Notes under the pieces: generated by a model | What the model was told of the DNA's origin: nothing | The model's database searches: none | The model's input: only the letters and a program-made list of their open reading frames with translations | DNA from: Spirochaeta sp. | GTDB taxonomy: Bacteria > Spirochaetota > Spirochaetia > Sphaerochaetales > Sphaerochaetaceae | Assembly (NCBI GenBank): GCA_020054965.1 | Contig: JAIMZO010000111.1 | Location: forward strand, 1 to 5,832 | Reading direction: 5' to 3' | Length of the DNA: 5,832 nt | Shown here: positions 1-5,832 of the stretch, piece after piece | How the letters are laid out: every line of letters begins with the position of its first letter | How positions within the stretch are numbered: the stretch's first letter is position 1 | Made by a program: the position numbers and the translations under genes

Positions 1-19
1 AGGAGCCGTGCATAAATAA
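1..19. repeat. Left terminal inverted repeat of the IS
   Basis: The first 19 bases match the reverse complement of 1281-1299 at 17 of 19 positions. The inner 13 bases, CGTGCATAAATAA, are identical, and the two mismatches are at positions 5 and 6. The transposase stop codon begins two bases inside this repeat. Confidence 0.88.
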
Positions 20-20
20 G

Positions 21-1235
21 CTATGCAAATACCTCTGATGGGGAGATGCAGTAATTCCATTCACCATGGAAATCATCCCGCGAGATGTTGATCCTTTGCA
101 GTTCTTCCTCAGACACCTTGATGCCTGTCTCGTATTCGTTGGTGTCCAGTCCGCACTTCACCTTCAAGCCTTTCTTGGTGGTCGTCGATTCAACCAGGCT
201 TATGATCACCATCAGCGTCTCCAGTGGTCTTCCCCTCCAGTTCTTGGAGATGTAGCTGAACAGCTGGTGCTCTATCTTATTCCACTTGGAGGTGCCAGGA
301 GGGAAATGGGAGACTTGGAACTGCAGGCCCGTTTCATTCGCCAACTGCTGCAGCTCTGTCTTCCAGAGCCGGTTCCTGCTCCCATTGCTACCCCCGCCGT
401 CGGCGGTGATGTAAAGCTTGCTTGCCCCCGGGTACCGGGCCATCCCCATCTCGTCCCACCACTGCCTGACGGAATTCACTGCGAACCTGGCCGTATCGGA
501 ACTGATGCCCAGATTGATGAACCCTTCGTTCCTGGCCATGTCGTACACCCCATACGGGGCGACCTTCCCCAACTCAGGAAGGGGGAAGTCATGGTCCAGG
601 ACCTTCACAGGCTGCCCTGACTTGGCGTACTCGGCTCCCTGGTTCCTGAAATTGCCCACCAGCTCCTTCTTCTTGCAATCAATGGAGATCACCGGAAGGC
701 CCTCGGACAGGAAGGCCGCGGCTGTCTCGCTTATATGCCTGAACTGCTCATCCCTGTCGGGATGCGGTTCCCCCACCTGCAGCATCTTCTGGTTCAGCTG
801 CAGGCTGTAGCCGAGGTCGTTGAGCATCTGCCTGACCTTGGAGAACGAAATCGAGAAGCCCTTTGCAAGCAGCGCGTCGCTCAGGTTCCTCAGGCTCTTG
901 GTAGTCCACCTCAAGGGGGACTCGGGATTCCCGTAGCTGCTTTCCGACACCAAGCTCTCCAGGGCTTCCATGATCCCCGGTTGTGTCTGCTCTATGGATT
1001 TCCGTCCACCGCCCTCCTTGCGAATCCTGCCGGCAGGGGCCCGCTCGACTGCCCCGGAGAGCTCCTTGATACCGGCCGCGATGGTGTTCCGTGAAACGCC
1101 CAGCACCTCGCTGATTTGGCTTATCCCCCCGCGGCCTAGGCTTTCAGCCTCCGCCGCCAGATACATGCGCTTCTGGTTTTCGTCGAGGATGGGAACTATC
1201 TTCTGTATTCGTTTCGCCGCTTTTTCATCAATCAT
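21..1235 (-). CDS. ISAzo13-family DDE transposase
   Basis: A 404-residue transposase that would cut and join the ends of its own element. An N-terminal helix-turn-helix is visible at about residues 31-59 (GISQISEVLGVSRNTIAAGI). The middle and C-terminal parts carry an RNase H-like DDE core: D186 in PVISIDCKKKE, D279 in LYITADGGGSNGS and E322 in KWNKIEHQLFSYI. The segments SIDCKKKELVGNF, YGVYDMARNEGF and PPGTSKWNKIEHQLF are the hallmark of the Rhodopirellula-type/ISAzo13 transposases. Length is normal for the family and there is no frameshift or internal stop, so it appears intact. The ATG at 1235 has no Shine-Dalgarno sequence and lies only five bases after a good -10 box, which suggests a leaderless message. 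The gene runs opposite to the gene it interrupts. Confidence 0.93.
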   Translation of the reverse strand: MIDEKAAKRIQKIVPILDENQKRMYLAAEAESLGRGGISQISEVLGVSRNTIAAGIKELSGAVERAPAGRIRKEGGGRKSIEQTQPGIMEALESLVSESSYGNPESPLRWTTKSLRNLSDALLAKGFSISFSKVRQMLNDLGYSLQLNQKMLQVGEPHPDRDEQFRHISETAAAFLSEGLPVISIDCKKKELVGNFRNQGAEYAKSGQPVKVLDHDFPLPELGKVAPYGVYDMARNEGFINLGISSDTARFAVNSVRQWWDEMGMARYPGASKLYITADGGGSNGSRNRLWKTELQQLANETGLQFQVSHFPPGTSKWNKIEHQLFSYISKNWRGRPLETLMVIISLVESTTTKKGLKVKCGLDTNEYETGIKVSEEELQRINISRDDFHGEWNYCISPSEVFA

Positions 1236-1240
1236 GGCTC

Positions 1241-1269
1241 ATTCTAGCATGACGGCTAGAACAAATCAA
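1241..1269 (-). promoter_or_regulatory. Predicted promoter of the transposase gene
   Basis: Read on the minus strand, TTGATT (1269-1264) and TAGAAT (1246-1241) are separated by exactly 17 bases, a good sigma70-type arrangement. The -10 box ends five bases before the transposase ATG (1235), so transcription would start at or next to the start codon. The prediction rests on sequence alone. Confidence 0.6.
1242..1261. promoter_or_regulatory. Palindrome over the transposase promoter, possible operator
   Basis: TTCTAGC (1242-1248) and GCTAGAA (1255-1261) form a perfect 7-bp inverted repeat with a 6-base spacer. One arm covers most of the -10 box and the other lies in the -10/-35 spacer. This placement would suit a binding site for a dimeric repressor, perhaps the transposase N-terminal helix-turn-helix itself. 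That role is inferred; only the palindrome and its position are seen. Confidence 0.45.
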
Positions 1270-1280
1270 TATTGTTCAAG

Positions 1281-1299
1281 TTATTTATGCACGAGTCCT
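1281..1299. repeat. Right terminal inverted repeat of the IS
   Basis: Reads TTATTTATGCACGAGTCCT and is the partner of 1-19 (17 of 19 matches on reverse complementing). It marks the junction with the interrupted gene: the reading frame of the barrel protein is recognisable only from about base 1298 onward. Confidence 0.88.
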
Positions 1300-2392
1300 A
1301 AGCGATTCCTTCAAATACCATAACATGGCACGTGTGACCACCTTCAGTGATAAATTCAAGTACACCTTTGTGACATCGTTCTTTCCTCATCCAAGCCAAT
1401 ATTTTGATGCATCGGCGGCAATGGGTGTGAGTACTCCCAACGAAGGGGACGGACAAGGAACAGCCTTGAACGGCATCTACATGTTCATGTCTCATCGACT
1501 CGAATGGAAGATGTTCCATGATAAGGTAGGGCTTACCTTGACTGAGAGTATCATGTACCAGAGCAAGGAGAATTACTTGGATATACGGATTCTCAATCCT
1601 GCCATGATTTTTCATGACTACTATATCCGCAGCAATGCAAACTCCATTCTTGGGCTTGAGCTTGATTATACTCCTGTGAATGGATTGAATATCTATGCTC
1701 AGGCTGCAGTGGATGAGTTCTCATTACCTGGAGAACCTGTCCCCAGTGAGACAGAAACCAATTTCCCGATTACTTTTGGCTATCTGGCAGGGGTTAAGGG
1801 AGTAGTACCGGTAGCCGATGCCGTTGGCTATGGTTCCTTGGAGTTTGCTTATACTGATCCCTATCTCTATTTGCGCTATTCAGAGACTTCATCACCTGAT
1901 GATCAGGGCTCGGACTACGATGACTATGGACTCAACTACGTGGGTGCCATCAGGGAGTTCACCAATGAATCTGGAATGCGCTACAACTCCGAATTCATCG
2001 GCTACACCTATGGCAATGATGCCCTGGTGGTCAACCTCAACGGTGGTGTGAAGTCCTATGGGAAGTGGAATCTGAGTGGCAATGTGTTTTACATGGCCCA
2101 TGGGACTTTTGACATGTTTACCTACTGGACTAGGGTTGGTGGCGGTGTGGCTGATATTTCAACAACTCCTACATCTGGAGGGAGCGTCGGCAACTATGCT
2201 GACCCTGCGTATGCGTCCCGCAATGCAGTAGAGCATACCTTCATTGCAGGGATCTATGGCTCGTATCAAATTACTGATACCATGAGGACATTCGGACAGC
2301 TGGACTACATTGCCATCAACAATTACCAGAATATCTCAGGGCAGAAAGCAAGTGATATTCAGCTTACCCTTGGCCTGAGCTACACAATCTGA
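1298..2392 (+). pseudogene. Wzi-like outer-membrane barrel protein, 5' part removed by IS
   Basis: This is the C-terminal part (about 364 codons) of a barrel protein related to the next gene downstream. There is no signal peptide. The first in-frame ATG (1325) has no ribosome binding site and lies inside the conserved region, so it is not the native start. Reading in frame from 1298, LSDSFKYHNMARVTTFSDKF aligns with LDDHVDFHEYLRFTAFSKYF of the paralogue (its residues 257-276). The match therefore continues to the IS junction, and about 256 N-terminal residues are lost from this side. Further shared blocks are SHRLEW, ESIMY, YLDIRILNPAMIFHDYY and the N-S-ILGLELDYTPVNGLNIYAQAAVDEF stretch, which fit the Wzi capsule-assembly family. 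The C-terminus is LTLGLSYTI, a barrel-like strand ending in I rather than the usual F. The missing 5' part may lie left of the window. The family name is less sure than the truncation. Confidence 0.8.
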
Positions 2393-2393
2393 T

Positions 2394-2400
2394 AAGGGAG
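2394..2400 (+). promoter_or_regulatory. Ribosome binding site deciding the start at 2406
   Basis: AAGGGAG follows the stop codon of the upstream reading frame. It overlaps the first possible GTG (2400) but lies five bases before a second in-frame GTG (2406), which is the workable spacing. This favours 2406 as the real start. Confidence 0.55.
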
Positions 2401-2405
2401 TGCGT

Positions 2406-4100
2406 GTGAGACGACTATCCACCATTCTGTTGCTGATTGGCCTATGTGTGGGACCACTTCTTGCCACCACCGGCGCGCAGGAAGTGATCCCGCTCTCTGA
2501 TCCCATCTATCAGGAGATGGACCTCCTGTACTTGATTACAGGAACAGGAACCCCTTCCGCTTCCAGGCCCTGGACGAAAGCCGAAGCCCAGAACTTGCTC
2601 TCATATGTGTCCTCAGGGGAGGAAGGGAGCACGCAGCATGCACTCTATACTTCCATACATCAAACGGCATATGAGTCACTTCGTTGGATGTTTCCTGACG
2701 AATTTGCTCTCTCGGCCAACTTGGATTTATCTCTGGAGGGTTATGCCCACCATAACCCATCGTATAACTCCTTGGGGAGATGGAACTATGCTTTCCCGGA
2801 TCGAAAGCCTCTGGCTAGACTCCGGTTGGATATGGCAATATCAGATTTCTTCTACACCTATAGTGATTTGCAATATGGATACGGGCTCTATACGCACGAC
2901 GATGTCATTCCTCATCTAGAGGATGATCATGATTCCTTTGGTGCGGTTATCCCTGATGCAAGTACCAATAATATCTACTATATAGATGGATCCATCCCCC
3001 TCATACAATATCAGAAACGTTTCGCAAACAACCTGATCCCTGCAAGCAAGCATTTTGACTTCCAGTGGCCGAAACGTGCAGTATTCTCGGTTGGTTCACA
3101 GCATTGGAATCTGACCTTCAGCCGAGATAGGATTTCATGGGGTAACTCCCGGATCGGGAACTTTATCTTGGATGATCATGTTGATTTCCATGAGTATCTT
3201 CGCTTTACTGCCTTCTCAAAATACTTCAAGTATGAGGCATTGACGGTTTTCTTCGATACCTACTATGCCGATGAACCACACATTCGTATGTTGCTTGCCC
3301 ATCGTCTGGAATTCCGGCCTTGGGAGAAACTGACGCTAGCAATTAGTGAGAATGTCATGTACAAGGATGATTTCCTGGATGTAAGATTTCTCAATCCATC
3401 ATTTATCTATCATAACCTGCATCAGAGGAGTAAGTTCAATGCAATAGCACATGCTGAACTGGCATACGTCCCTGTTTCGGGGATTCGCCTGTATGGACAG
3501 TTTGCCTTGGACCAAGCTGTTGCCCCCAATGAGGACCCTGATGAAGAGGACACAGCTTGGGCTCTTTCTTTGGGACTGGAGGTGGCTGAGCCACTGGAAA
3601 GTGGAGTGCTTTCCAGCGCATTGGAAGCTTCGATGGCCCTACCAAGTATGTATCGCAGAGATAGCGTTGACTTCTTGATGATCCGGCGGTATGCAGGACT
3701 TGGAAAGGCCGTGCATCTGCTTGACTACATAGGTTCACCCTATGGGGGAGATGCCGTGGTGTTTCTCTCTGAGACAACCTACCATGTGCCCTCTGCAGGT
3801 ACCCTGTCACTTACCCTTATCACTGCCTTGAAAGGTGAAATAGATATGTACACACCGAATATTGGTGGTACCACTGATTATGGTGCTGTCCTTTTCTCCC
3901 AGAATTTGATCTCCACAGCTTTTAGTGCAACTCTCTCAGGGATGAAGGAGATTGAGCTAAGCTCCAACACTATTGAGAGCTGGAAAATATATTCCAGCCT
4001 CTCATATCTTTCATTCGGGGAATATTTACAATCAAGTCATACCTTTACAGAGAACTCTTGGGATATCCAGGTTGTTTTGGGGACCTCAGTTACTTTCTAA
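2406..4100 (+). CDS. Wzi-like outer-membrane beta-barrel protein
   Basis: A 564-residue exported protein, probably an outer-membrane barrel of the Wzi (capsule assembly) type. Residues 1-24 form a signal peptide: an RR start, the hydrophobic stretch LSTILLLIGLCVGPLLA and a likely cut after TTGA. The next ~45 residues (IPLSDPIYQEMDLLYLITG, then RPWTKAEAQNLLSYV) resemble the periplasmic N-terminal segment of Wzi-family proteins. The rest is rich in alternating aromatic strands, with SRDRISWGNSRIGNF near residues 239-253 and DVRFLNPSFIYHNL near 325-338. It ends in VVLGTSVTF; the final F is the usual outer-membrane assembly signal. The start could also be GTG 2400, but the ribosome site favours 2406. 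It begins 13 bases after the truncated paralogue, so the two were probably one operon. The IS upstream may have cut it off from its promoter. In Wzi proteins the role is holding capsule polysaccharide at the surface; that role here is inferred. Confidence 0.72.
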   Translation: MRRLSTILLLIGLCVGPLLATTGAQEVIPLSDPIYQEMDLLYLITGTGTPSASRPWTKAEAQNLLSYVSSGEEGSTQHALYTSIHQTAYESLRWMFPDEFALSANLDLSLEGYAHHNPSYNSLGRWNYAFPDRKPLARLRLDMAISDFFYTYSDLQYGYGLYTHDDVIPHLEDDHDSFGAVIPDASTNNIYYIDGSIPLIQYQKRFANNLIPASKHFDFQWPKRAVFSVGSQHWNLTFSRDRISWGNSRIGNFILDDHVDFHEYLRFTAFSKYFKYEALTVFFDTYYADEPHIRMLLAHRLEFRPWEKLTLAISENVMYKDDFLDVRFLNPSFIYHNLHQRSKFNAIAHAELAYVPVSGIRLYGQFALDQAVAPNEDPDEEDTAWALSLGLEVAEPLESGVLSSALEASMALPSMYRRDSVDFLMIRRYAGLGKAVHLLDYIGSPYGGDAVVFLSETTYHVPSAGTLSLTLITALKGEIDMYTPNIGGTTDYGAVLFSQNLISTAFSATLSGMKEIELSSNTIESWKIYSSLSYLSFGEYLQSSHTFTENSWDIQVVLGTSVTF

Positions 4101-4147
4101 TGGCAATGTACAGTGAGAAAATTATATCACAAGTTAAACGGTATTCA

Positions 4148-4177
4148 TTGACGGCAAGGGTAAACTGAGGGTAGGAT
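4148..4177 (+). promoter_or_regulatory. Predicted sigma70 promoter for the intergenic RNA
   Basis: TTGACG (4148-4153) and TAGGAT (4172-4177) are 18 bases apart. The -35 box matches the consensus at five of six positions and the -10 box at four of six, including the key T-A and final T. Transcription would begin near 4184. It sits 47 bases after the barrel gene stop and has no downstream coding sequence on this strand. Confidence 0.45.
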
Positions 4178-4183
4178 GAATGT

Positions 4184-4388
4184 AGAGATAGATCTTGTTT
4201 ATGTGTTTCCTTCTGACAATGGTCTTTCTTCTGGAGTTCTGAGACGATTTCTTCTGACCGTTCCCTTTGCGTGGGGGGAATCGAAAAGTTGACGGCTGCC
4301 TGGGGAGGTGGCCGTCAGTCTTGAGGAACTATGGAACGGTAGAGCATGAGACTTCACTGTGGGGTGTGAGGTCTCATTGCTTTTTTTT
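4184..4388 (+). ncRNA. Candidate structured small RNA, about 205 nt, unknown family
   Basis: A promoter-like sequence, a structured core and an intrinsic terminator follow one another with no credible protein gene. The core folds as a three-way junction. P1 pairs 4257-4264 (ACCGTTCC) with 4333-4340 (GGAACGGT), eight perfect pairs, extended past a bulged G by 4252-4255 with 4341-4344. P2 is 4265-4271 with 4282-4288 (one mismatch). P3 is 4290-4301 with 4306-4317, twelve pairs closed by a GGGG loop. P3 and the terminator stem contain G-U pairs that would be C-A mismatches on the other strand, so the plus strand is the transcribed one if this is an RNA. All three hairpin loops expose runs of four to six G. 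I do not recognise it as 4.5S RNA, tmRNA, RNase P RNA or a known riboswitch. 6S RNA is possible in size, but no closing stem is seen. It could instead be only the 3' end of the barrel-gene message. Confidence 0.4.
4346..4388 (+). terminator. Intrinsic terminator on the plus strand
   Basis: ATGAGACTTCAC (4346-4357) pairs with GTGAGGTCTCAT (4366-4377) over 12 base pairs including one G-U. The 8-base loop is TGTGGGGT. After TGC the stem is followed by eight T (4381-4388). It ends transcription coming from the barrel gene or the candidate RNA, just before the convergent purD-like gene. No T run follows it on the minus strand. Confidence 0.85.
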
Positions 4389-4393
4389 GGGTT

Positions 4394-5650
4394 TTAGTTC
4401 TCGAAAAACCGATTTCCAATATCTTGTCGATACCAGGCACCTTCAAAATTAACCTGTTTGACACCTTTGTATGCATTCTTGTTTGCATTCATGATATTGT
4501 AGCCAATCCCCACCACTGTGACACAACGTCCACCGGTGGTAACCAATTTGCCTTCATACTCCTGGACTCCTCCGAAAAAGTAACGTGGAGCGCCTTCAAA
4601 GCTGTTAAACAGGAGGGGGGCCGGCATTGGCTCGAGGATTTTCCCAATGATGGGTTTTCCCGGATACCCCTCAGAAGCAACCACCAAGGCAACTGCTGAT
4701 TGATTGGAAACCTCAAGCTTGAGAGATGAAAGCGTATCATGCTTCATGGCATCAAGAATATCGACGATGTCCGTATTGATGAGTGGAACGAATGCCTGTG
4801 TGGCAGGATCGTTGAATCGAACATGGTAATCAACAAGAATCGGTCCGTTCTTGGTGATGATGACACTGATGGTAAGTACACCCTTGTAAGCCATCTTTTC
4901 AGCCTTCAAACCGAACAATACCGGCTCGATGATTGATTCGACGAGAGCTTCACTAAGCTCTTTCTGGAGTGGAACCGGGCAAATGGAGCCCATACCCCCG
5001 GTAGGCAGTCCTCCCTCCTCGACTTTCATATAGTCGCTTGAGGTGGGAAGCATGAGATACCCTTTGTTATCCAAGAAGAGGGTAATGGTTATGGGAAGGC
5101 CGTTGAGGTGTTCTTCCAGAATGATGGGGCCAGTGGCAAGCAATCCCTTGGAAAAATCCATGAGGGTGGAGTAATCAGTGGAATCTACCATGATCCTGCT
5201 GGGAGCAATAGCATTGCTCTTTACCACGAAGCGTTCACCTTCGTGACGTTTTAAATACTCTGAGAGTTTTTCTTCATCATCAAAGAGAACGTGGGAGGAG
5301 GTAGGAATGTTGTGGCGGTCGGAAAACATACGGGCAAAATTACGATCGCCTTCAAGTTTCAAAGCCCGGTTGGGTGCTCCGAATGTGTCTATTCCCCGTT
5401 CATTGAGAAAGTCGATGACACCTGTAAAGAGTGGTGCCTCAGTACCCACAAAGACGAAGTCGATACCATGTGTTTGGCAAGCCTCATATACCTGCTCAGG
5501 GTCAGAAGGGTCAATTGACAGATTTTCCGCAATTGTCTTGGTCCCTACATTTCCAGGTGCTACATACAGACCATCAATCAGACGACTTTGAGAGAACCAC
5601 CATGCAATGGCATGGTCTTTCGCTCCGGACCCTAACACTAATACTCTCAT
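4394..5650 (-). CDS. purD: PurD-like ATP-grasp protein (phosphoribosylamine-glycine ligase), divergent
   Basis: A 418-residue cytoplasmic protein of normal PurD length. PurD joins glycine to phosphoribosylamine using ATP, the second step of purine synthesis. The family plan is clear: an N-terminal domain (MRVLVLGSGAKDHA, YVAPGNVGT, FVFVGTEAPLFTGVIDF), an ATP-grasp centre (FVVKSN at 141-146, LEEHLNG at 178-184, TGGMG at 217-221, VRFNDPATQ at 277-285) and a C-terminal domain (ASEGYPGKP, TGGRCVTVVGIG). Many near-constant residues differ from the usual PurD: GGREHA is GAKDHA, GPEAPL is GTEAPL, EGSK is EGDR, KADGLAAGKGV is KSNAIAPSRIM, QDHKR is SDYMK and EFNxRFGDPETQ is DYHVRFNDPATQ. It may be a lineage variant or a paralogue with another substrate. 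The start at 5650 is chosen because AAGGA lies six bases before it and homology begins there; an in-frame ATG at 5692 lacks both. It follows the dus gene by 51 bases. Confidence 0.82.
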   Translation of the reverse strand: MRVLVLGSGAKDHAIAWWFSQSRLIDGLYVAPGNVGTKTIAENLSIDPSDPEQVYEACQTHGIDFVFVGTEAPLFTGVIDFLNERGIDTFGAPNRALKLEGDRNFARMFSDRHNIPTSSHVLFDDEEKLSEYLKRHEGERFVVKSNAIAPSRIMVDSTDYSTLMDFSKGLLATGPIILEEHLNGLPITITLFLDNKGYLMLPTSSDYMKVEEGGLPTGGMGSICPVPLQKELSEALVESIIEPVLFGLKAEKMAYKGVLTISVIITKNGPILVDYHVRFNDPATQAFVPLINTDIVDILDAMKHDTLSSLKLEVSNQSAVALVVASEGYPGKPIIGKILEPMPAPLLFNSFEGAPRYFFGGVQEYEGKLVTTGGRCVTVVGIGYNIMNANKNAYKGVKQVNFEGAWYRQDIGNRFFEN

Positions 5651-5656
5651 TGCATT

Positions 5657-5663
5657 TCCTTCC
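5657..5663 (-). promoter_or_regulatory. Ribosome binding site of the purD-like gene
   Basis: Read on the minus strand, GGAAGGA (5663-5657) ends six bases before the ATG at 5650. This supports that start over the upstream in-frame ATG at 5692, whose leader has no comparable purine tract. Confidence 0.7.
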
Positions 5664-5701
5664 CGATGTGATTGCTCAAATAAACGTACCATTTTACCGC
5701 T

Positions 5702-5832
5702 TTACAGGTCAACAAGTGGACTGAGAGCCTCAAGATACTGTTCACGCCTGGAGGCATGTACCACTGCATGCTTGATTGTTGAGGTATTGGGAATTCCTTT
5801 CAGGTAACTGCAGGTATGTTTTCTCATCAATG
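5702..5832 (-). CDS. tRNA-dihydrouridine synthase (DusB-type), C-terminal end, partial
   Basis: The last 42 codons of a gene that enters from the right edge are visible, ending in TAA at 5704-5702. The translation reads LMRKHTCSYLKGIPNTSTIK and continues HAVVHASRREQYLEALSPLVDL. The RKH...YLKG(I/L)P pattern, followed by a helical tail with an S-x-R-E-Q-Y-L-type segment, is the typical C-terminus of DusB-type flavoenzymes. These reduce uridine to dihydrouridine in tRNA. The catalytic cysteine and FMN-binding barrel lie outside the window, so the call rests on the tail alone. It is upstream of the purD-like gene on the same strand, with a 51-base gap and no visible terminator between them, so the two are probably co-transcribed. 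Confidence 0.72.
   Translation of the reverse strand, partial: LMRKHTCSYLKGIPNTSTIKHAVVHASRREQYLEALSPLVDL

Larger units (their letters stand above)
1..1299 (-). mobile_element. Insertion sequence, ISAzo13-like, essentially complete
   Basis: A single transposase gene on the minus strand is flanked by inverted repeats at 1-19 and 1281-1299, giving an element of about 1.3 kb. That size and one-gene plan fit the ISAzo13 family. The exact tips are uncertain by 1-3 bases because the window starts at the left tip and no left flank is visible, so no target duplication can be checked. The element is visibly richer in G+C than the genes to its right, which suggests a different origin from the host DNA. 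It lies inside an outer-membrane protein gene whose 3' part resumes at about 1298. Confidence 0.9.

Noticed and set aside
1..1300. Target-site duplication around the IS
   Set aside because: At most two or three bases of left flank are in the window, so a duplication can be neither shown nor excluded.
1257..1301. Outward promoter from the right end of the IS driving the truncated gene
   Set aside because: TTGTTC (1273) with a 17-base spacer meets only TCCTAA; no acceptable -10 box was found, and no ribosome site precedes the 1325 ATG.
66..1323. Several open plus-strand frames across the IS (for example 66-620, 418-810, 735-1094, 970-1323)
   Set aside because: They are antisense to the intact transposase gene; their proteins show no recognisable domains and arise from the G+C-rich coding strand.
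4290..4317. P3 hairpin as a minus-strand terminator for the purD-like gene
   Set aside because: On the minus strand the two G-U pairs become C-A mismatches and only four T follow, so it is a weak terminator; a minor role cannot be excluded.
4184..4388. Calling the intergenic RNA 6S RNA, 4.5S RNA or tmRNA
   Set aside because: Size alone fits 6S, but no pairing between the 5' and 3' ends was found; the 4.5S apical motif and a tRNA-like end with a tag frame are absent.
4267..4452. 61-codon plus-strand frame in the intergenic region
   Set aside because: It runs through P2, P3, the terminator stem and its T run, then into the end of the purD-like gene; no ribosome site or protein-like composition.
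5651..5692. Longer purD-like protein starting at ATG 5692
   Set aside because: The 14 extra residues have no family similarity and that ATG lacks a good ribosome site, whereas 5650 has one and matches the family start.

Overview
The window suggests a free-living or host-associated spirochaete of the Sphaerochaeta type. This is an inference from the protein style (outer-membrane barrel proteins with Wzi-like features and a divergent PurD) and moderate base composition. No rRNA or other marker gene is present, so the assignment is tentative.

Layout. Bases 1-1299 are an essentially complete insertion sequence with a DDE transposase of the ISAzo13 (Rhodopirellula-type) family on the minus strand, bounded by 19-bp imperfect inverted repeats. 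The window begins at or within a few bases of its outer end. Immediately right of it, from about 1298 to 2392 on the plus strand, lies the 3' part of a gene for a large outer-membrane protein. Similarity to the next gene continues in frame up to the last base before the element, so the element has cut this gene and its first ~256 codons are missing. The next gene (2406-4100, plus) is an intact paralogue with a signal peptide, a Wzi-like N-terminal segment and a C-terminal phenylalanine typical of outer-membrane barrels. The two were probably one operon encoding surface or envelope-polysaccharide-associated barrel proteins.

Bases 4101-4393 have no convincing protein gene. They hold a plausible sigma70 promoter (4148-4177), a compact set of nested RNA stems (4252-4344) and a strong intrinsic terminator (4346-4388), all on the plus strand. 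Together these look like a stand-alone structured RNA of about 205 nt. The G-U pairs in the stems favour the plus strand, and three hairpin loops each expose a run of four or more G. This is the most original signal in the window. The simpler alternative is terminator DNA between convergent genes.

On the minus strand, from right to left, are the C-terminal end of a DusB-type tRNA-dihydrouridine synthase (cut by the window edge) and a PurD-like ATP-grasp protein (4394-5650), 51 bp apart and probably co-transcribed. The PurD-like protein keeps the overall PurD plan, but many positions that are nearly constant in the family are changed, including the ATP lysine/glycine loop and the metal-binding EFN...GDPE segment.
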